Of a DNA stretch of 42,811 nt, positions 1 to 7,281 are shown piece by piece. Source of the stretch: Clostridia bacterium. GTDB taxonomy: Bacteria > Bacillota > Clostridia > Christensenellales > Aristaeellaceae. The translations under genes and the position numbers were made by a program. The stretch lies in contig JAFRPG010000027.1 of assembly GCA_017429265.1 (NCBI GenBank), forward strand, positions 1 through 42,811, in the 5' to 3' direction. Each line of letters opens with the position of its first letter. Within the stretch, counting starts at the first letter, position 1. The notes under the pieces are model-generated. The model saw only the letters and a program-made list of their open reading frames with translations, was not told the DNA's origin and did not search any database.

Positions 1-1804
1 CCGCGTCGTTGTAGCCGGGCTTCGTCGCCGTCAGGGCGGGAGCCGCGGATTCCTTCTTCTCTTCCGCCGGTGCGGCCGCCGCATTCTTGAGGATCTCGTT
101 CACCGCACGCACGACCGCCGTGCTCGTGACCGTCGCGCCGGACACCGCGTCGATGCCCGCGTCCAGCATCACCTTGCCGCTCTTGCCGATGAACTGGTTC
201 GTGAAGGCCTCTTCCATGCAGCGCTGGCCGATGCCCGGCGTCTGCGAGGTCGCGTCCACCGTGATCGCCGTGATCGCGCCGCTGCCGTCCAGTTCCAGCG
301 ACACCGTCACGTCCGCGTCATTGTAGCCGGGCTTCGTCGCCGTCAGGGCGGCGTTCCCGCTCTTCTCCGCTGCCTCGGCACCCGCGGCCAGCGAGGTGAC
401 CTCGGTCCCCTGGATCTGTCCGCCCGCGACCTCATAAACCACCGTCACCTTGCCCTCGAAGCCCTCGGTCGGCTGCACGATCAGCGAGCCGTCCTCCTTG
501 TTGCGGAGGATCACCGCCGCGTCGCTCTCGGCCAGCTTCTCGGTGGTCGCCAGCGTACTGTTGATCGCTTCCATGATCGCGTTGGAGGTCACCGTCGCGC
601 CGCTGAGCGCATCGATGCTCTCCAGGGGCAGGGTCTTGCCGGCGAACTGGGCCAGGAAGGCCTCGTCCGTGCCGCAGCGCTGACCGTAGCCGTCGGTCTG
701 CGTGGAGACGTCCACAGTCAGGCCGACAATGGTTTCGTCAAGGGAATTGACCTGCACGTCCACCGTCACGGCACCGCCGCCGAAGCCCTCCGCCGTGCCG
801 GTCCGGGTCTCGATCACGCTCTCGGCGGCGTTGATCGCCTCCATGATCGCGTTGGAGGTCACCGTTGCGCCGCTGAGCGCATCGATGCTCTCCAGCGGGA
901 CCGTCTTGCCGGCAAACTGGGCCAGGAAGGTCTCGTCCGTGCCGCAGCGCTGACCGTAGCCGTCGGTCTGCGTGGAGACATCCAGCTGCAGGTTCCTGAT
1001 CTCGGAGGTGTCGGGATCCACCGCGAGCGTCACGGTGACCTCTCCTCCGCCGAAGCCCACCGCCTTGCCCACGCGGATATCGGCGCTGCCCGCGTCATCC
1101 GTCCCGGAGGCCGGTGCCGTGTAATACTGTTTGTCCAGCAGGGCTGTGGCCGTGCCGGATTTCTGGATCGTCTGATAGGAGACGCCCGCGGGCGCGCCGG
1201 CCGCTGTGGGGGCTTCCTCGCCCCAGTCCTTGCCGAACTTCTCCAGCGCCACAAAGCTGAGCGCCGCATTGGTGGCATTGCGCACCGCGTTGGAGGTCAG
1301 CGTCGCACCGGAGAGGGCGTCAAACGTGCCGCCTTCCTGCGCGTTCAGGCCCAGCAGGGAGGCCACGTTCCCTTCCTCGAGCCAGCGCTTGCCGAAGCCG
1401 TCCGTCTCGCCGAAGTCGCTGTCGCCGATCTGCGCGCCGATGACCGTGCCCTCCGCGTTCAGGCCGAGGATGACCGCCACCGGGCCGGCGTAGCCCTTGC
1501 TGCTCGCCTTGACGCTGTAGCCGATCTGCTTCCCGTCCTGATCGGTGACGACGGCGAAGTCCGTGACACCGGCCTTCTGCGCCGCGTCGCTGATCGCGCC
1601 GGCCTCAAAGTTGAAGGCCTGGTTCTCCTGCTGCGTCGGCATGACGGCGGAGAAAGCCTCTTTCAGCTGGTTCGCCTTGTATTTGGCGATCGGCTCCTCG
1701 GTCACCTTGTTCGTGAAGCCGAGGATGAGCGCCGCCGCAACCGCGATGATCGCCAGGATGGCGAAAGCCGGGAGCAAAGGCTTCTTGGCGTTCTTTTCCG
1801 ACAT
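1..1804 (-). CDS. Multi-domain FMN-binding (RnfG/NqrC-like) membrane-anchored protein, partial
   Basis: The frame is open from the ATG at 1804 to the left window edge (over 600 codons) with no stop, so the C-terminus is missing. Residues about 8-27 form one membrane segment (PLLPAFAILAIIAVAAALIL). Then come tandem FMN_bind domains. Each ends in the flavinylation motif DAxSGAT-x-TS, with acceptor threonines at about residues 168, 314, 404 and 558 (codons 1301-1303, 863-865, 593-595, 131-133). A fifth domain begins at the edge (TATKPGYNDA repeats). The first domain is RnfG-like. The next two are near copies of each other (QTDGYGQRCGTDE). In this family FMN is bound covalently to the Thr of SGAT by ApbE, which is encoded just upstream. 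Start choice rests on GGAGGTG 9 bases before the ATG. Probable role: extracytoplasmic electron carrier with several flavins; the electron partner is not visible here. Confidence 0.9.
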   Translation of the reverse strand, partial: MSEKNAKKPLLPAFAILAIIAVAAALILGFTNKVTEEPIAKYKANQLKEAFSAVMPTQQENQAFNFEAGAISDAAQKAGVTDFAVVTDQDGKQIGYSVKASSKGYAGPVAVILGLNAEGTVIGAQIGDSDFGETDGFGKRWLEEGNVASLLGLNAQEGGTFDALSGATLTSNAVRNATNAALSFVALEKFGKDWGEEAPTAAGAPAGVSYQTIQKSGTATALLDKQYYTAPASGTDDAGSADIRVGKAVGFGGGEVTVTLAVDPDTSEIRNLQLDVSTQTDGYGQRCGTDETFLAQFAGKTVPLESIDALSGATVTSNAIMEAINAAESVIETRTGTAEGFGGGAVTVDVQVNSLDETIVGLTVDVSTQTDGYGQRCGTDEAFLAQFAGKTLPLESIDALSGATVTSNAIMEAINSTLATTEKLAESDAAVILRNKEDGSLIVQPTEGFEGKVTVVYEVAGGQIQGTEVTSLAAGAEAAEKSGNAALTATKPGYNDADVTVSLELDGSGAITAITVDATSQTPGIGQRCMEEAFTNQFIGKSGKVMLDAGIDAVSGATVTSTAVVRAVNEILKNAAAAPAEEKKESAAPALTATKPGYNDA

Positions 1805-1878
1805 GGATCCTGCACCTCCGTGTATCGATCGAAATGCTGCTGCACCGCAATGAAATGTCCTTCAATGGAACATACCGA

Positions 1879-2856
1879 TCACTGTACCCATTTGTCCGCG
1901 AATCCCGGCGTCGCCAGGATCTGTCCCTCATTGGTCACCAGAAGCCCGTCCAGTCCGAGCTCCGTCAGGAAGGCAAGCGCTCCCTCACTGCCGAGCACGA
2001 TGCAGGCCGTGGCCGCGGCGTCGGCCGTCATGGAGCTCTGATCCACGACCGTCACGCCCGCCAGGTCGGTCCAGGCGGGCAGCCCGGTGGCCGGATTGAG
2101 GATGTGATGGTAGCGCACGCCGTCTTTGATGAAGAAACGCTCGTACACCCCGCTGGTCACCACGCTCACATCGGCCACGCTCACGGCGCCGAAGACCGAA
2201 TCGGGCGTACCCTGCGGATCCCGGATCCCGACCTTGAAGCGCTGACCGTTGGGTTTTATCCCGACGCAGTAGACGTTCCCGCCGAAATTGAGGAGAGCCG
2301 CCGCGCATCTGCCCCGGACCAGATCGGCGATCCGGTCGGCGATGTATCCCTTGGCAATGCCGCCCAGATCGATCTGCATATGCTCCGGGAGCGTGACCGT
2401 GTCGTCCGGGCCGAGCACGATGGCCGTGTCATCCACCAGCGGGAGCGCGACCAGACGCTCGGCGTCCGAGGGCATCCGCTGCGTTCCTTCCGTGAAATCC
2501 CACATCGCGGTCAGCGGTGCCACCGTAACGCTGAAAGCCCCGCCGCTGCGCTCGCTGATCTCTTTTGCGCGGGTGAGGATCTCCCACGTCTCGTGGTCCA
2601 CGGTGACAGGCCTGCCTCCCGCGGTATTGATCCGGTCCACATCGCTGCCGGCCACCGTCTTGCTCAGCAGGTTCTCATACCGTCCGCAGGCCGCCATGAT
2701 GTCCTCCATCAGGCGGCTGTCCGGGTCGTACAGTCTGACCGTGACCACGGTATCGAAGTAGAAACCGACGGAAGTCTGTTCCTCACAGACCGCTGCCGCC
2801 GGGATCCAGGTGATCGCCATTGCCAGGGCCAGGAGGATGACCGCGCGTCTCCTCAT
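1879..2856 (-). CDS. apbE: ApbE family FAD:protein FMN transferase
   Basis: Flavin transferase that moves FMN from FAD to a threonine of target proteins outside the membrane, using Mg2+. Family marks are visible in order: GFYFDTVVTVRLYD at the start of the mature protein, SGGAFSVTVAPLTAMW, IDLGGIAKGYIADRI, LLNFGGNVYCVG, TSGVYERFF, and HHILNPATGLPA near the metal site. The N-terminus MRRRAVILLALAMAITWIPAAA is a signal peptide; the cysteine after it is not in a convincing lipobox. The start at 2856 has AAGGA nine bases upstream. Alternatives are ATG at 2862 and at 2865, the latter overlapping the preceding stop as ATGA. About 325 residues is normal for ApbE. It is followed after 74 bp by the multi-FMN protein, its evident substrate. 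Confidence 0.93.
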   Translation of the reverse strand: MRRRAVILLALAMAITWIPAAAVCEEQTSVGFYFDTVVTVRLYDPDSRLMEDIMAACGRYENLLSKTVAGSDVDRINTAGGRPVTVDHETWEILTRAKEISERSGGAFSVTVAPLTAMWDFTEGTQRMPSDAERLVALPLVDDTAIVLGPDDTVTLPEHMQIDLGGIAKGYIADRIADLVRGRCAAALLNFGGNVYCVGIKPNGQRFKVGIRDPQGTPDSVFGAVSVADVSVVTSGVYERFFIKDGVRYHHILNPATGLPAWTDLAGVTVVDQSSMTADAAATACIVLGSEGALAFLTELGLDGLLVTNEGQILATPGFADKWVQ

Positions 2857-2861
2857 CTCCA

Positions 2862-3227
2862 TCATTCCTTCACCTTCAGCTCCACGGTGACCCGGTGCGG
2901 CAGGCAGATGATGAACGCGCCGTTGGGCCTGTACTCCCAGTTGTCGACGTTGACCTCCCCCATGTGGACGCACAGCTGGTTCTCACAGGTGGAGGATTTC
3001 ATGACGGCCCCGCGCTCCGTGATCTCGATCACGTTCACCACGCCGCCGCCCTGATCGATGGTCACGGTCTGCGGCTTGCTCAGGGGGATCCGTCTGACTT
3101 CCCTGCCGTCCACCTGGATCGACACACAGTCCTCATCCGCCGTGGCGGGAGGCTGACCGCAGGCCGTCAGCCCGGCCAACAGCAGCAGCATAAGGAAGGA
3201 GGCCGCAAGAATCCTCACCGATCTCAT
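2862..3227 (-). CDS. NusG domain II-containing lipoprotein
   Basis: A 121-residue protein with a lipoprotein signal peptide ending in LAGLTAC (lipobox), so it is probably anchored on the outer face of the membrane. The rest matches the NusG domain II family: GAVMKSSTCENQLCVHMG and AFIICLPHRVTVEL, with paired cysteines (CxxxxC and IICLPH) typical of this group. Despite the name it is not a transcription factor. Such proteins are known neighbours of FMN-binding and ApbE genes; their biochemical role is unsettled, and a redox or maturation role here is inference. It is the first gene of the flavin operon, with GAGGG about 7 bases before the ATG, and its stop overlaps a possible apbE start. Confidence 0.85.
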   Translation of the reverse strand: MRSVRILAASFLMLLLLAGLTACGQPPATADEDCVSIQVDGREVRRIPLSKPQTVTIDQGGGVVNVIEITERGAVMKSSTCENQLCVHMGEVNVDNWEYRPNGAFIICLPHRVTVELKVKE

Positions 3228-3263
3228 ACATGCCCTCGCAGATTCTGTTTTCTGTCACGCAGA

Positions 3264-3292
3264 ATTATACCACCGTTCAGGGACTTTCGCAA
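3264..3292 (-). promoter_or_regulatory. Promoter of the flavin operon
   Basis: On the minus strand, TTGCGA (3292-3287), 17 bases, then a perfect TATAAT (3269-3264), 37 bases before the NusG-II start codon. It diverges from the metal transporter promoter at 3341-3369. Confidence 0.75.
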
Positions 3293-3340
3293 CCTTTTAG
3301 ATTGATAAAGTTATGGCAATTGTACTTTTCCCGCCCTCGG

Positions 3341-3369
3341 TTGCAAGCTTTCCGCCCATATGCTATAAT
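3341..3369 (+). promoter_or_regulatory. Promoter of the metal ABC transporter genes
   Basis: TTGCAA (3341-3346), 17 bases, perfect TATAAT (3364-3369), 54 bases before the ATPase start. The AT-rich stretch 3293-3335 lies between the two divergent promoters. No clear Zur or MntR palindrome was recognised. Confidence 0.72.
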
Positions 3370-3423
3370 GCCCTGCGTATCCCCTGTCATCCCCGATCCG
3401 ACACGATTCCGGAGGAATCCCGC

Positions 3424-4158
3424 ATGACCCATGTCTGCCATTTATGCCATATCGACCTCGACCGCATCAGCGTGACCCGGGGCGGTCAGGAGCTGCTGCA
3501 CGAGGTATCGATGCACATCCACTGCGGCCAGCTGACAGCGCTGATCGGGCAGAACGGCGCCGGCAAGACGACGCTGATCCGCTCCCTGCTCGGCGAACTG
3601 CCCTATACCGGCAAGATCCGCCATGTGAACGAGAACGGCCGCGACGTTCCGCACCTGATCACCGGCTATGTCCCTCAGCACCTCGAGTTTGACCGCGAGA
3701 TGCCCCTCACCGTGCAGGACCTGATGGCCGCGGCCTTCTCCCGCCGCCCCGTGTGGACGGGTGTCGGTGCGAAGACGCGCGCGGCGATCCTCGAGGCCCT
3801 GAAGGAGGTCAACGCGCAGGAGCTGATCGACCGGCCCCTCGGCCGCTGCTCCGGCGGCGAGACCCAGCGCGTCCTGCTCGCGCTGAGCATGCACCCGGCC
3901 CCGGACCTGCTGGTGCTCGACGAGCCCGTTTCCGGCATCGACTCCAACGGGCAGACGCTCTTCCTCGATCTCGTCAGCCGGCTGCGGAAGAATCACCACA
4001 TGGCGATCCTGCTGGTTTCCCACGATCTGCGCCTCGTGCGCGAGTACGCCGATCACGTCGTGCTCCTCGACAAAAGCGTCCTGGCCCAGGGGGCGCCGGA
4101 GTACGTCTTCGGGACCCCGGAGTTCGACCGTGTCTTCGGCAGCGGGGAGGTGAGCTGA
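3424..4158 (+). CDS. Metal ABC transporter ATP-binding protein (ZnuC/MntA type)
   Basis: ATPase subunit of a family-3 (zinc/manganese/iron) ABC importer, 244 residues, cytoplasmic. Walker A is GQNGAGKTT (about residues 42-50), the signature is CSGGETQ (142-148), Walker B is LLVLDEP followed by SGID, and the H-loop is VSHD. The start is ATG 3424, with GGAGGA seven bases upstream. Upstream in-frame ATGs lack such a site and would run through the promoter. The stop abuts the GTG of the permease gene, so the two are translationally coupled. The N-terminus is odd: VCHLCH puts two Cys and two His within seven residues before the usual ATPase fold. Zinc versus manganese cannot be decided, and no solute-binding protein gene is adjacent. 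Confidence 0.92.
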   Translation: MTHVCHLCHIDLDRISVTRGGQELLHEVSMHIHCGQLTALIGQNGAGKTTLIRSLLGELPYTGKIRHVNENGRDVPHLITGYVPQHLEFDREMPLTVQDLMAAAFSRRPVWTGVGAKTRAAILEALKEVNAQELIDRPLGRCSGGETQRVLLALSMHPAPDLLVLDEPVSGIDSNGQTLFLDLVSRLRKNHHMAILLVSHDLRLVREYADHVVLLDKSVLAQGAPEYVFGTPEFDRVFGSGEVS

Positions 4159-5001
4159 GTGCAGGCGATCTATGATTTCTTCCGGACGCTGCCGGTGGAG
4201 TCGCTGAACTACACCTTTGTCGTCCGCGCCCTTTTCGCCGTGCTGCTGCTGACCCCGCTGTTCGGCCTGCTCGGCACCATGGCAGTCAACCACCAGATGG
4301 CCTTCTTTTCCGACGCCCTCGGACACAGCGCCCTGACCGGCATCGGCCTGGGCATGCTGCTGGGGCTGAGCCGGGACCTGGACCTCGTGAGCATGCTGGT
4401 CTTCGGCATCTTCTGGGCCCTGATGATCGTCGCGATCAAGCGCACCGGCGCCGCCTCCGCGGATACGGTGATCAGCGTGTTCTCGTCGACCTCGGTGGCG
4501 GCCGGCCTGGTCATCCTCTCCTCCGGCGGCGGTTTCTCGAAGTACTCTTCCCTCCTGATCGGCGACATCCTGACCGTGGCGGAGACGGACCTGATCTGGC
4601 TCCTGCTCGCCCTCGTGCTCGGGATCGCGGTCTGGGCCCTGATCGGCAACGGCGTCCTGCTCACGGGCATCAATGCCTCCCTGGCCCGCAGCCGCGGCTT
4701 CCGCATCCGCCTGTGGGAGGGTGCCTTCGTCGTACTGGTCGCCGTCGCCGTGATGCTGTCGATCCGCTGGATCGGCGTGCTGCTGATCAATGCCCTGCTG
4801 ATCATCCCCGCCGCGGCCGGACGGAATCTGGCGCGCTCGGTCCGCCAGCACGCGGTGTGGAGCGTCTGCATCGCGCTGTTCTCCGGCGTCGCGGGTTTGT
4901 TCCTGTCCTGCTCCACCGGTCTGGCGACCGGCCCCACCATCGTGCTGATCGCCGCGGCCTGCTATATGGTCTCCCTGCTGGTGCGGTCTGTGAGGAAATG
5001 A
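4159..5001 (+). CDS. Metal ABC transporter permease (ZnuB/MntB type)
   Basis: Membrane subunit of the same importer, 280 residues, with about eight hydrophobic segments. Family-typical stretches include FGLLGTMAVNHQMAFFSDALGHSALTGIGLG near the N-terminus and the late segment IRWIGVLLINALLIIPAAAGRNLA. It starts with GTG immediately after the ATPase stop; GGGGAGG nine bases upstream, inside the ATPase gene, decides the start. Together with the preceding gene it makes half a transporter. The extracellular metal-binding protein must come from elsewhere. No clear terminator follows; repeat element A begins 31 bp after the stop. Confidence 0.92.
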   Translation: MQAIYDFFRTLPVESLNYTFVVRALFAVLLLTPLFGLLGTMAVNHQMAFFSDALGHSALTGIGLGMLLGLSRDLDLVSMLVFGIFWALMIVAIKRTGAASADTVISVFSSTSVAAGLVILSSGGGFSKYSSLLIGDILTVAETDLIWLLLALVLGIAVWALIGNGVLLTGINASLARSRGFRIRLWEGAFVVLVAVAVMLSIRWIGVLLINALLIIPAAAGRNLARSVRQHAVWSVCIALFSGVAGLFLSCSTGLATGPTIVLIAAACYMVSLLVRSVRK

Positions 5002-5032
5002 CAGACCCCCGCAAATCCCCAGCACAAAAAAG

Positions 5033-5383
5033 GTTCTTCACGGAAAGTTCGGGAAAGCATATGGGGGTTCGCGCTCTGCGGAGCGCGCCAGGGGCTTTCC
5101 GATCGCCCCTGGACCCTTCGGGGCCGTCTCTTTCTTGTTAGTTGTCGGGGGTAAGGCTGAGAGCATAGCCTGGCATTCCATCAAAAACCTGACAATTCCC
5201 CAAGAATAATTTAATGGGACGGTCCCGAAGGAGTCCAGAGGATTCGGAGCGCCCGGAAAACTGTCCGGTGGACAGTTTTCAGCGGAGAATGGGCGGCAGC
5301 CCCGGACCGATCGGAAAGCCCTCTGGTGCGCCCGCAGGCGCATTCCCTCACCAACGGAATTTCCCTAACTAAACGTGAAGAAC
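5033..5383. repeat. Inverted-arm repeat element, copy A (351 bp)
   Basis: Bounded by perfect 10-bp terminal inverted repeats GTTCTTCACG (5033-5042) and CGTGAAGAAC (5374-5383); the similarity continues inward for about 100 bp on each side. The left arm carries two abutting hairpins: CGCGCTC-TGCG-GAGCGCG (5070-5087) and CCAGGGGC-TTTCCGATC-GCCCCTGG (5088-5112), followed by a CCCTTCGGGG turn. The right arm carries the reverse complement, with the TGCGCC-CGCA-GGCGCA hairpin and loop GATCGGAAA. The centre has its own hairpins, including a perfect 11-bp stem GAAAACTGTCC / GGACAGTTTTC (5256-5280). No credible gene lies inside. It fills most of the 447-bp gap between convergent genes. Related copies are at 27101 and 42672. 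Confidence 0.85.
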
Positions 5384-5387
5384 CGCA

Positions 5388-5437
5388 AAAACAGGGTGTC
5401 TCCGGCCTGAATGCGTCGGAAGACACCCTGTTTTCTT
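5388..5437. terminator. Bidirectional rho-independent terminator
   Basis: AAAACAGGGTGTCT and AGACACCCTGTTTT form a long A/T-flanked stem around a loop of about 20 bases. It ends 12 bp before the hydrolase stop on the minus strand and lies just outside repeat A on the plus-strand side, so it can serve both convergent units. Confidence 0.85.
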
Positions 5438-5448
5438 GTGCGGCCGGC

Positions 5449-6615
5449 TCATTTCTCCGACTGCGGATCCGTCCAGAAACGCACCGTGGGACCGGTGGCG
5501 GAATGCTCCAGCACCGCCGTGAAATCGGCATCGTTGATCCAGGAGAGGCATTCGCTGTCCGTGCGGACGGCCGGCTTCCACTCACCGCCGATCATGCGGT
5601 TGACGATGTGAATCGTGCAGGCCTTCCGGTCGGCGTCGAGGCCGGAGAGCGTATAGTCGGCGACGCACGTCCCCTCGCCGGAGGCGGGATAGCGCTGCGT
5701 ATCGCAGGCTCCGGGCAGGATCGCGCCGCGGAAGACGGAAGAATCGCACCAGCCGGTGAACGGGATGCGGCGGATCAGGGTGTCGCCCTCATGCTCGTCC
5801 TCCACGGACGTGATGACCACCTGCACGTTGAACAGCTCGCGCTTTCCGGAGAGGAAGGCGCGCATCGAGGCATACAGGCTGTCGAGCATCCCTTCCGTGG
5901 AATGACCCATGCCGCGGACGATCTGCAGCCGGCACTGGCCCTTGCGGTAGGCAGCCTGCGCGCGCACCGAGTAGGTGCAGTCGACCACCTGATCCTCCGT
6001 TCCGTGCAGGATCAGCACCGGCCCCCGATAGCGTTCCAGTTCCAGATAGATATCCGTCGCGGAGGCTTCCTCGTGGAAAGCCCTGCCGAGTCGGGTCCTG
6101 CCGCAGTCGAGGATCTCCGGCGGATCGGCCGGATCGTATGCGGCTCCGCCCAGGCAGCCCCGGCGCGCGTGATCCGGGATGCACAGCGCAGGGAAAACCA
6201 TGATCAGCTGCTCCACTTTGTCGGGCGCGGCGCCCGCCGCAAGACCGGAGACGCAGCCGCCCTGGCTGAAGCCAAGCAGGCTGATCCTCTCCGGATCCAC
6301 CTCCGGCCGGGTGCGGACCCAGTCGAGGACGGTGAGGAGGTCGCGCACCTCGCTGCGCAGGGACATCGCGGTGCTCTCCCCGTCGCTTTTCTTCTCCGGC
6401 GGCGTGCTGTCCTGGCTACCGCCGCAGAAGCTGAAGGTGAAGGCGGCATAGCCGTCCGCGCAGAACATCCGCGCGACGGGCTCACAGTCCGCCAGATTGC
6501 CGGTGAAGCCGTGGCTGATGATGACGGCCGGAGACCGTCCGGCGCACTCGGGATAAAAGGCGTGTCCGACGATCCGCAGACCGTCCCGCACACAGGTGAA
6601 AGCCTGATCTGTCAT
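5449..6615 (-). CDS. Alpha/beta hydrolase fused to a C-terminal DUF3237-like domain
   Basis: 388 residues without a signal peptide. Residues about 25-265 form an alpha/beta hydrolase: oxyanion region SHGFTGN, nucleophile elbow GFSQGG (Ser117), then LILHGTEDQVVD with the likely acid and GMGHS with the catalytic His. It resembles bacterial dienelactone-hydrolase or acyl-esterase types; the substrate is unknown. Residues about 270-388 (FNVQVVITSVEDEHEGDT, IPFTGWCDSSVFRGAILPGA, DYTLSGLDADRKACTIHIVN) look like a DUF3237 beta-barrel, a combination I do not know as standard. The start at 6615 has GGAGGA seven bases upstream. An ATG at 6633 overlapping the previous stop is possible. It is the second gene after the membrane-anchored protein. 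Confidence 0.85.
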   Translation of the reverse strand: MTDQAFTCVRDGLRIVGHAFYPECAGRSPAVIISHGFTGNLADCEPVARMFCADGYAAFTFSFCGGSQDSTPPEKKSDGESTAMSLRSEVRDLLTVLDWVRTRPEVDPERISLLGFSQGGCVSGLAAGAAPDKVEQLIMVFPALCIPDHARRGCLGGAAYDPADPPEILDCGRTRLGRAFHEEASATDIYLELERYRGPVLILHGTEDQVVDCTYSVRAQAAYRKGQCRLQIVRGMGHSTEGMLDSLYASMRAFLSGKRELFNVQVVITSVEDEHEGDTLIRRIPFTGWCDSSVFRGAILPGACDTQRYPASGEGTCVADYTLSGLDADRKACTIHIVNRMIGGEWKPAVRTDSECLSWINDADFTAVLEHSATGPTVRFWTDPQSEK

Positions 6616-6629
6616 CTTCCGTCCTCCCG

Positions 6630-7130
6630 TCATCGTGCCGGCGCTTCGCTCCGCGCGTCGGGCAGCAGCTCGTTGATGCTGTTGCGCAGCAGGATCAGGT
6701 CGTCGCGGAGCCCGTAGACCTTCTGATCGATGGAATGCACCGTGGTCTTCGCGTCCCGGATGATCTCCTCGATCTGCCGGGTGATGCCCGCGAAGGTATC
6801 GTCCGAAAGCGCGCCTTCCCCGCCGTTGCCGCGGTACAGGCTGTTCGCGGACTCGATCACCGCCACGCTGCTGTAGATCTCGGCGAGCGGAAGGTTGCTG
6901 ACGCTGCCGCCGTCGAGCTTCTCCGCCCTGGAGACCGCGCTGTTCGCCTCGCGAAGCATGACCGTCAGACAGTCGCGCTGGAAGCGTCCCCGGACGCCGA
7001 GGTTCGGGATCGTGAACACGGCTGCGGCGATCAGCGCGGCAAGCAGCACCAGGATTATGACGAACTGGACCCGTCTGGCAATGCGGTCCCCTTCCCCGAA
7101 GGACACCGACTGCCAAGTCTGACGTTTCAC
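6630..7130 (-). CDS. Single-pass membrane protein of unknown function
   Basis: 166 residues, not recognised. A basic cytoplasmic stretch precedes one membrane segment (about residues 22-43, VQFVIILVLLAALIAAAVFTI). The rest is soluble and mostly helical, with heptad-like spacing near the end (IEEIIRDAKTTVHSIDQKVYGLRDDLILL), so a coiled coil and self-association are likely. It starts with GTG at 7130 behind a near-perfect GGAGGTGATCC site. Its stop lies 15 bp before the hydrolase start, so the two are an operon. The N-in, C-out topology is inferred from the positive charges. Confidence 0.75.
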   Translation of the reverse strand: MKRQTWQSVSFGEGDRIARRVQFVIILVLLAALIAAAVFTIPNLGVRGRFQRDCLTVMLREANSAVSRAEKLDGGSVSNLPLAEIYSSVAVIESANSLYRGNGGEGALSDDTFAGITRQIEEIIRDAKTTVHSIDQKVYGLRDDLILLRNSINELLPDARSEAPAR

Positions 7131-7152
7131 TACGGATCACCTCCTGCGCAGT

Positions 7153-7181
7153 ATTGTAACACATATTCACACTTTCGTAAA
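7153..7181 (-). promoter_or_regulatory. Promoter of the membrane protein/hydrolase operon
   Basis: On the minus strand, TTTACG (7181-7176), 17 bases, TACAAT (7158-7153) preceded by TGT, i.e. an extended -10. The strong GGAGGTGATCC ribosome site follows at once. Confidence 0.65.
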
Positions 7182-7223
7182 GTCAAAACACCGAATCGGT
7201 GGGATTTTCACTCCGATTCCGCA

Positions 7224-7261
7224 CAAAAAATGAGCCGCATGTGGGTTTTCCGTGCGGCTCA
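7224..7261 (-). terminator. Rho-independent terminator of the GH27 operon
   Basis: Stem TGAGCCGCA / TGCGGCTCA (7231-7239 with 7253-7261). On the minus strand it is followed by six T (7230-7225). It lies 20 bp after the GH27 stop. Confidence 0.88.
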
Positions 7262-7281
7262 CGGTGGGTTTGGGATCGGTT

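Noticed and set aside
3228..3423. Zur or MntR operator between the divergent promoters
   Set aside because: The region is AT-rich but no convincing palindrome matching known boxes was found.
3442..5025. Long open frame antisense to the metal transporter genes
   Set aside because: Its product is rich in Gln, His, Arg and Asp with no domain, and it lies fully opposite two clearly recognised genes. High GC produces such frames throughout the window, e.g. also 12176-14119, 14509-17100 and 24478-27270 (minus) and 19754-22453 (plus).
5033..5383. Integron attC site or phage attachment site
   Set aside because: No integrase gene, no cassette array and no attC core sites; the copies sit singly between housekeeping genes.
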